A stretch of DNA of 42,415 nucleotides from Clostridiaceae bacterium (lineage in GTDB: Bacteria > Bacillota > Clostridia > Saccharofermentanales > UBA5734): positions 1-42,415 of the forward strand of contig JAAYNF010000131.1 in assembly GCA_012520975.1 (NCBI GenBank). Reading direction: 5' to 3'. Under the pieces are notes generated by a model, which was not told the origin of the DNA, did not search any database, and saw only the letters and a list, made by a program, of their open reading frames with translations. The translations under genes and the position numbers were made by a program. Shown piece after piece: positions 38,169 through 42,415 of this stretch (the first letter of the stretch is position 1; each line of letters starts with the position of its first letter).

Positions 38169-39869
38169 ATGAACAGCAACAACGACCCGATCAACCCGAC
38201 GACAGACGATGTTTCTGCTAATTTCATCCACGACCTGATCGATGAGGATCTTGCGCCCGGGGGCCGATTTGCCGGCAAAACCGTCCATACGCGTTTCCCT
38301 CCGGAGCCAAACGGATATCTGCATATCGGCCATGCCAAAGCCATTGTCATTGATTTCGGCACCGCGGAAAAATACAACGGACTCTGTAATTTGCGCATGG
38401 ACGACACCAACCCAAGCACGGAAGACGTCGAATATGTGGAGGCCATTCAGAACGACATCCGTTGGCTGGGGTATGACTGGGGAGGCCGTTTCTATTACGC
38501 CTCGGATTATTTCCCTCAGATGTTTGATTTTGCCTGTCGTCTGATCGAGAAAGGGCTGGCCTATGTTTGCGAGCTGACCCCAAGCCAGATCCGGGCTACA
38601 CGAGGAACCCTAACCACACCGGCGACACCGAGTCCATATCGTGATCGGCCCGCCAGCGAGAGTCTGGATCTTTTTCGGCGGATGAGGGCCGGCGAATTTC
38701 CCGATGAAGCCATGACTTTGCGCGCAAAGATTGATTTAAATTCGGGGAATTTCAACATGCGCGACCCGGTGCTCTATCGCATTTTGCGCGCCCACCACCA
38801 CCGAACCGGTGATGACTGGTGCATCTATCCCATGTATGATTTTGCCCATCCGATTGAAGATGCCTTGGAAGACATCACGCACTCCCTGTGCTCCCTCGAA
38901 TTTGAAGACCACCGTCCCCTTTATGACTGGGTCATTGAGCATATCGACGCGCCCGCAAAGCCGCGGCAAATCGAATTTGCCAGATTGAATATCAATCACA
39001 CGGTTATGAGCAAGCGCAAACTTCGCATACTGGTGGAAGGCGGGCATGTCAGCGGCTGGGATGACCCGCGTATGCCGACATTGAGTGGTTTGCGGCGCCG
39101 AGGCTACACACCGGCGTCCATTCGAAACTTCATTGAGCGGATCGGCGTGTCCAAGGTCAACAGTATGGTGGACTATGCCTTCCTTGAACATTGTCTTCGC
39201 GAAGATCTCAATCAAAATGCCCGACGAGTAATGGCTGTTTTGCGGCCGATCAAACTGATTATCGACAATTATCCCGCCGACCGAAATGAAAAATTCCCTG
39301 TCGAGAACAATCCGGAACGCCCGGAGGATGGTGTTCGCGAGGTCAGTTTCTCACGAGAGCTTTGGATCGAGGCGGATGATTTTATGGAGACTCCGGCCAA
39401 GGGCTATTTCCGGCTTTTCCCCGGCAACGAAGTTCGTCTTAAATCAGCGTATATCGTCCGATGCACCGGCTGTAAAAAGGATGCCGATGGACAAGTGCGC
39501 GTTGTCCATGCCGAGTATGACCCGGCCACACGTGGGGGAAGCACACCGGATGGCCGGCGCATCCGAGGAACCATTCATTGGGTCGATGCGGCAACCGCGC
39601 AGACCGCCGAGATCCGGCTCTACGATAATTTGTTTTCAGTGGAGGATCCCGACACCGCGGACCAGGAAATCATCAATCATCTGAATCCCGATTCATTGGA
39701 GGTTCTTCCGGATTGCAAAATCGAGGCCTCTCTCCAAGGTTGCCGGCCCCCCGAAGCTTTCCAGTTTCTCCGCTTGGGCTATTTCTGTCCGGACAACGTG
39801 GACAGCCGGCCGGATGCGCTGGTTTTCAATCGCTCGGTATCCCTGAAAGACAGCTGGAGACCAAAATAA
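38169..39869 (+). CDS. glnS: Glutaminyl-tRNA synthetase
   Basis: TRFPPEPNGYLHIGHAKAIVIDFG, NLRMDDTNPSTE, PTLSGLRRRGYTPASIRNFIERIGVSK, VMSKRKL. Confidence 0.97.
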   Translation: MNSNNDPINPTTDDVSANFIHDLIDEDLAPGGRFAGKTVHTRFPPEPNGYLHIGHAKAIVIDFGTAEKYNGLCNLRMDDTNPSTEDVEYVEAIQNDIRWLGYDWGGRFYYASDYFPQMFDFACRLIEKGLAYVCELTPSQIRATRGTLTTPATPSPYRDRPASESLDLFRRMRAGEFPDEAMTLRAKIDLNSGNFNMRDPVLYRILRAHHHRTGDDWCIYPMYDFAHPIEDALEDITHSLCSLEFEDHRPLYDWVIEHIDAPAKPRQIEFARLNINHTVMSKRKLRILVEGGHVSGWDDPRMPTLSGLRRRGYTPASIRNFIERIGVSKVNSMVDYAFLEHCLREDLNQNARRVMAVLRPIKLIIDNYPADRNEKFPVENNPERPEDGVREVSFSRELWIEADDFMETPAKGYFRLFPGNEVRLKSAYIVRCTGCKKDADGQVRVVHAEYDPATRGGSTPDGRRIRGTIHWVDAATAQTAEIRLYDNLFSVEDPDTADQEIINHLNPDSLEVLPDCKIEASLQGCRPPEAFQFLRLGYFCPDNVDSRPDALVFNRSVSLKDSWRPK

Positions 39870-39911
39870 TCGGAGGTTCTTCGGCATTCAATGACCGGAC
39901 GTGTTCCATAG

Positions 39912-39933
39912 CACCGCCGCTTAATCGGCGGTG
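39912..39933. terminator. Hairpin between convergent glnS and galM, possible bidirectional terminator without a clear U tract
   Basis: CACCGCCG-cttaat-CGGCGGTG; loop contains the galM stop codon. Confidence 0.4.
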
Positions 39934-40976
39934 AAAATATAAACGGTTTCCTGTTGGTATGGGTTGCCGGCTTTGTAAATCGGATCGGCAAACCCGGGAT
40001 GATGGACGGCGTCCGGGAAATATTGCGTTTCCAGGCAAAAGCCGTCACGGCGATCATAACGGACACCTTCTTTGCCGACCGTCGACGTCATCATATTACC
40101 GGAGTAAAACTGAAGACCGGGCAGCGTCGACACGACTTGCATGCGTCGACCGCTTTGGGGCTCGAAAACGGCGGCAACCGGTTGTTTGCGGTCGCGCAAG
40201 GATTCCCGCAGAACGAAATTATGATCAAAACCTCCCGCTGCCAACAGAACATCGGTCGTATCAAAGGCCGAACCAATGGACTTGGGCCGGCGAAAATCCA
40301 GCAGGGTTCCCGCAACCGGCAAAATCTGTCCGGTTGGAATGAGTTCGTCATCGGTCGGCGTGTAGAAATCCGCGGCTATTTGCACCTCGTGGCTGAAAAT
40401 ATTGCCACTCCCCTGCCCGGCGAGATTGAAATAACTGTGATTGGTCAGATTGATCACGGTGTCGGCATCGGAAGCGGCGGAAAAACGTATGATCAGCCGA
40501 TAATCCGAAGTCAGAATATAGGTCGCTTGAGCATTAAGATTACCGGGATAACCCTCTTCCCCATCCGGGCTATGATAATAAAAATTAACTCCGGGACCTT
40601 CGACGAATTGAGCTGCCTCGCCGCGCCAGACAACCTTGTCAAATCCTCGCTTCCCTCCATGGAGATGATTGCGCCCATCGTTGGCAAACAGGGCATATCG
40701 GCGATCGGAAATCGGCAGGTCGGCTCGGGCAATTCGGTTGCAGCATCGGCCGATGGTCGCTCCGAAATAGTCTTTGCCGTTTTCATAGGACGGCAAATCG
40801 TCATAACCAAGCACAACGTCCTGAAAATGGTGATCCCGATCCGGCATCATGAGACGCTGCAGTGTGGCTCCATAGGACAGCAACGTGCAAAAGGTACCAT
40901 TCTCCTGATAAATCGTAAAACTTTGAACATTCTGACCGGCCTGAGTATGACCAAAATCCCCGATGACAATACGCAT
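39921..40976 (-). CDS. galM: Aldose 1-epimerase (galactose mutarotase)
   Basis: YGATLQRLMMPDRD, NDGRNHLHGGKRGFDKVVW, NLTNHSYFNLAGQGSG, DHNFVLRE; begins 1 nt after the EIIC stop. Confidence 0.93.
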   Translation of the reverse strand: MRIVIGDFGHTQAGQNVQSFTIYQENGTFCTLLSYGATLQRLMMPDRDHHFQDVVLGYDDLPSYENGKDYFGATIGRCCNRIARADLPISDRRYALFANDGRNHLHGGKRGFDKVVWRGEAAQFVEGPGVNFYYHSPDGEEGYPGNLNAQATYILTSDYRLIIRFSAASDADTVINLTNHSYFNLAGQGSGNIFSHEVQIAADFYTPTDDELIPTGQILPVAGTLLDFRRPKSIGSAFDTTDVLLAAGGFDHNFVLRESLRDRKQPVAAVFEPQSGRRMQVVSTLPGLQFYSGNMMTSTVGKEGVRYDRRDGFCLETQYFPDAVHHPGFADPIYKAGNPYQQETVYIFTAD

Positions 40977-40977
40977 A

Positions 40978-42279
40978 TTATTCTTCTCCTCCAAGGTCAT
41001 CTGCTGCCGCCTCGTCATCGATTTCCGATTGGTCATCTGCTGCCACCTCGTCATCGATTTCCGCTTGGTCATCGGCTGTCACCTCGTCATCGATTTCCGC
41101 TTGGTCATCGGCTTCCGGCCGATCACCGCCCGGTGCAAGCAGTTTCCGGAGCACAACAGGAAAATAGACCACCGCAAACGAGAGCAATGCCATGAGGATG
41201 CCTACCTGCCAGACCCGCTCCGGATGTGTGGCCAAATGCCATGACTCCAGATAATCGATCAGCCCGGCCGCATTGGTGAACCCGTGATGGATTTGCAGCT
41301 GATAGCTGAGCAAAAAGGATACGCCGGATAAAACGGTGTAAATAAGATAAAGCAGCGGCGAAACAAAAAGGAGAAAGTATTCCAATGGCTGGCTGACGCC
41401 GCTGACCAATGAAACCAGCGCCGTAATCGCCATCAGCAAATAAAGGCGGGTCCTGTTCGGAGTCCGGGCGGTCAAAGCAAAGCAAACGGCAATGGCGGGG
41501 ATGCTGAATATCAACATCGGATAAAACCCCGCCAGCAAACGGCCGGCCGTCGGATCTCCGGCAAAAAAGCGGCTCAATTCACCTGTGAACAACCGGCCGC
41601 TTAAGTCGGTGAACTGTCCACTGTCAAACCAGATCGACTGATTAAGAACGTGGTCCAATCCAAAAGGAAGCAGCAGTCGATTTAAAAGACCATAAGAAAA
41701 GGCGCCGGTGGTACCCATCTGCGACAATCTGGAGGCGGTTGCGACAAGCTCGTTTCGGATCAAGGAGGCCAGCGCTCCGAATCCGGAGCCAAGCAAAACA
41801 GAGGTCAAAACAGCCACCAGCGCCGACAGGCGAATGCCGGAAAAATAATCCAGCCAAGCCGGTAATCGCCAAGTACGACATCTGTTGTGCAGCAGGGCGG
41901 TCATCATACCGATGATCAAGCCGCCAAAAACCCCGGCGTAAAACGAGGGCTGAACATCGGCTCCGGCCAACAGTTCATACAGCGCCGAGCCTGAGTGATG
42001 GAATGCTAGGTAGGCGGCAACCGCTGACAAGGCAGCCGCGCCATTTTGAGCGTTGGCCAGCCCATAGGCCAAGGCAACAGCAACCAAAAGAGGAAATTGC
42101 CTCAAGAGAACCGTGCCGGAACGCAGGAGAATATCGGCGCCGAGAAATCCAAAGAAGCGTCCTGTCAAATCACCGGCCATGATCAAAAGGCCGGCCAAGG
42201 GCAACAGAGCGGCAGGTGTAATCAGAATTTCGCCGACCCTTTTAAGCCCATCGACTCCCTTGCGCAACGAAAGTTTCAT
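40978..42279 (-). CDS. PTS glucose/GlcNAc-type EIIC-like permease lacking an EIIB domain, with acidic repeat tail
   Basis: GLKRVGEILITPAALLPLAGLLI, NGAAALSAVAAYLAF, YGLLNRLLLPFGLDHVLNQSIWF, GVSQPLEYFLLFVSPLLYLIYTVLSGVSF. Confidence 0.85.
   Translation of the reverse strand: MKLSLRKGVDGLKRVGEILITPAALLPLAGLLIMAGDLTGRFFGFLGADILLRSGTVLLRQFPLLVAVALAYGLANAQNGAAALSAVAAYLAFHHSGSALYELLAGADVQPSFYAGVFGGLIIGMMTALLHNRCRTWRLPAWLDYFSGIRLSALVAVLTSVLLGSGFGALASLIRNELVATASRLSQMGTTGAFSYGLLNRLLLPFGLDHVLNQSIWFDSGQFTDLSGRLFTGELSRFFAGDPTAGRLLAGFYPMLIFSIPAIAVCFALTARTPNRTRLYLLMAITALVSLVSGVSQPLEYFLLFVSPLLYLIYTVLSGVSFLLSYQLQIHHGFTNAAGLIDYLESWHLATHPERVWQVGILMALLSFAVVYFPVVLRKLLAPGGDRPEADDQAEIDDEVTADDQAEIDDEVAADDQSEIDDEAAADDLGGEE
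40996..41118. repeat. 36-bp in-frame tandem repeats encoding (A)DDQAEIDDEV(T/A)A
   Basis: CTCGTCATCGATTTCCG... begins at 41011, 41047 and 41083 (period 36), plus a partial flanking copy. Confidence 0.9.
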
Positions 42280-42316
42280 GATGAAAAAGCCCCTTTAACG
42301 ATCAACGTCACGCTTT

Positions 42317-42415
42317 TCAATACTGGCGCTTGATTTTCCTGGACGTTGTTTTTTCAAACTCGGTCGCGCGCAGGGTAAAACGCTTGATATATTTATAGGT
42401 CACCAGCGAATGATT
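42317..42415 (-). CDS. C-terminal end of an AMP-binding/acyl-CoA ligase-type enzyme (partial, continues outside the window)
   Basis: Open frame to the window edge: NHSLVTYKYIKRFTLRATEFEKTTSRKIKRQY*, resembling the (Y)K-I-x-x-F...EFPKTxTxKIKR C-terminal motif of ANL-family enzymes. Confidence 0.6.
   Translation of the reverse strand, partial: NHSLVTYKYIKRFTLRATEFEKTTSRKIKRQY

Noticed and set aside
40976-41072. N-terminal extension of galM (MTKRKSMTRWQQM...)
   Set aside because: Out-of-frame reading of the EIIC tail repeats; the MRIVIGDFG start at 40976 is a better galM start.
40996-41118. Possible CRISPR array (36-bp periodicity)
   Set aside because: Contiguous tandem repeats with no unique spacers, in frame within a CDS.
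39954-41195. 413-aa plus-strand ORF opposite galM, with repetitive PPRHRFPLGH C-terminus
   Set aside because: The repeat is the antisense reading of the 36-bp acidic-tail repeat; galM and EIIC on the minus strand explain the region.

Overview
The window reads as chromosomal DNA of a Firmicutes/Clostridia-like bacterium (inference from gene content and order; no taxonomic search was possible). The left ~3.1 kb is visibly AT-rich. It holds two tandem, distinct AbiEi/AbiEii-type (type IV toxin-antitoxin) modules that end at the 3' side of a tRNA-Leu(TAG) gene, which looks like an integrated accessory island. The rest is housekeeping DNA. On the minus strand it includes rsmE-hisS-aspS-lepB-lepA, apt-gcvT-gcvH-gcvPA-gcvPB-SGNH hydrolase-gatC-gatA-gatB, a CIRCE-controlled hrcA-grpE-dnaK-dnaJ-prmA operon, hemW, an M28-like lipoprotein, an O-acetylhomoserine sulfhydrylase-like gene, an AraC regulator, a DUF5685/J-domain/membrane-protein trio, and EIIC-galM. 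On the plus strand it includes mutY, a DUF4349 lipoprotein, a DacF-like PBP and gltX-glnS. The main observations are: (i) intact ORFs whose catalytic signatures are altered (GatA amidase, DacF-like PBP, M28 peptidase, EIIC); (ii) a DUF5685 protein with two Asp-rich motifs resembling class I isoprenoid synthases, next to a Cys-rich J-domain protein; (iii) the AbiE island, with a perfect operator-like inverted repeat and an apparent ATA start codon. All family calls come from reading motifs by eye; no database search was run.
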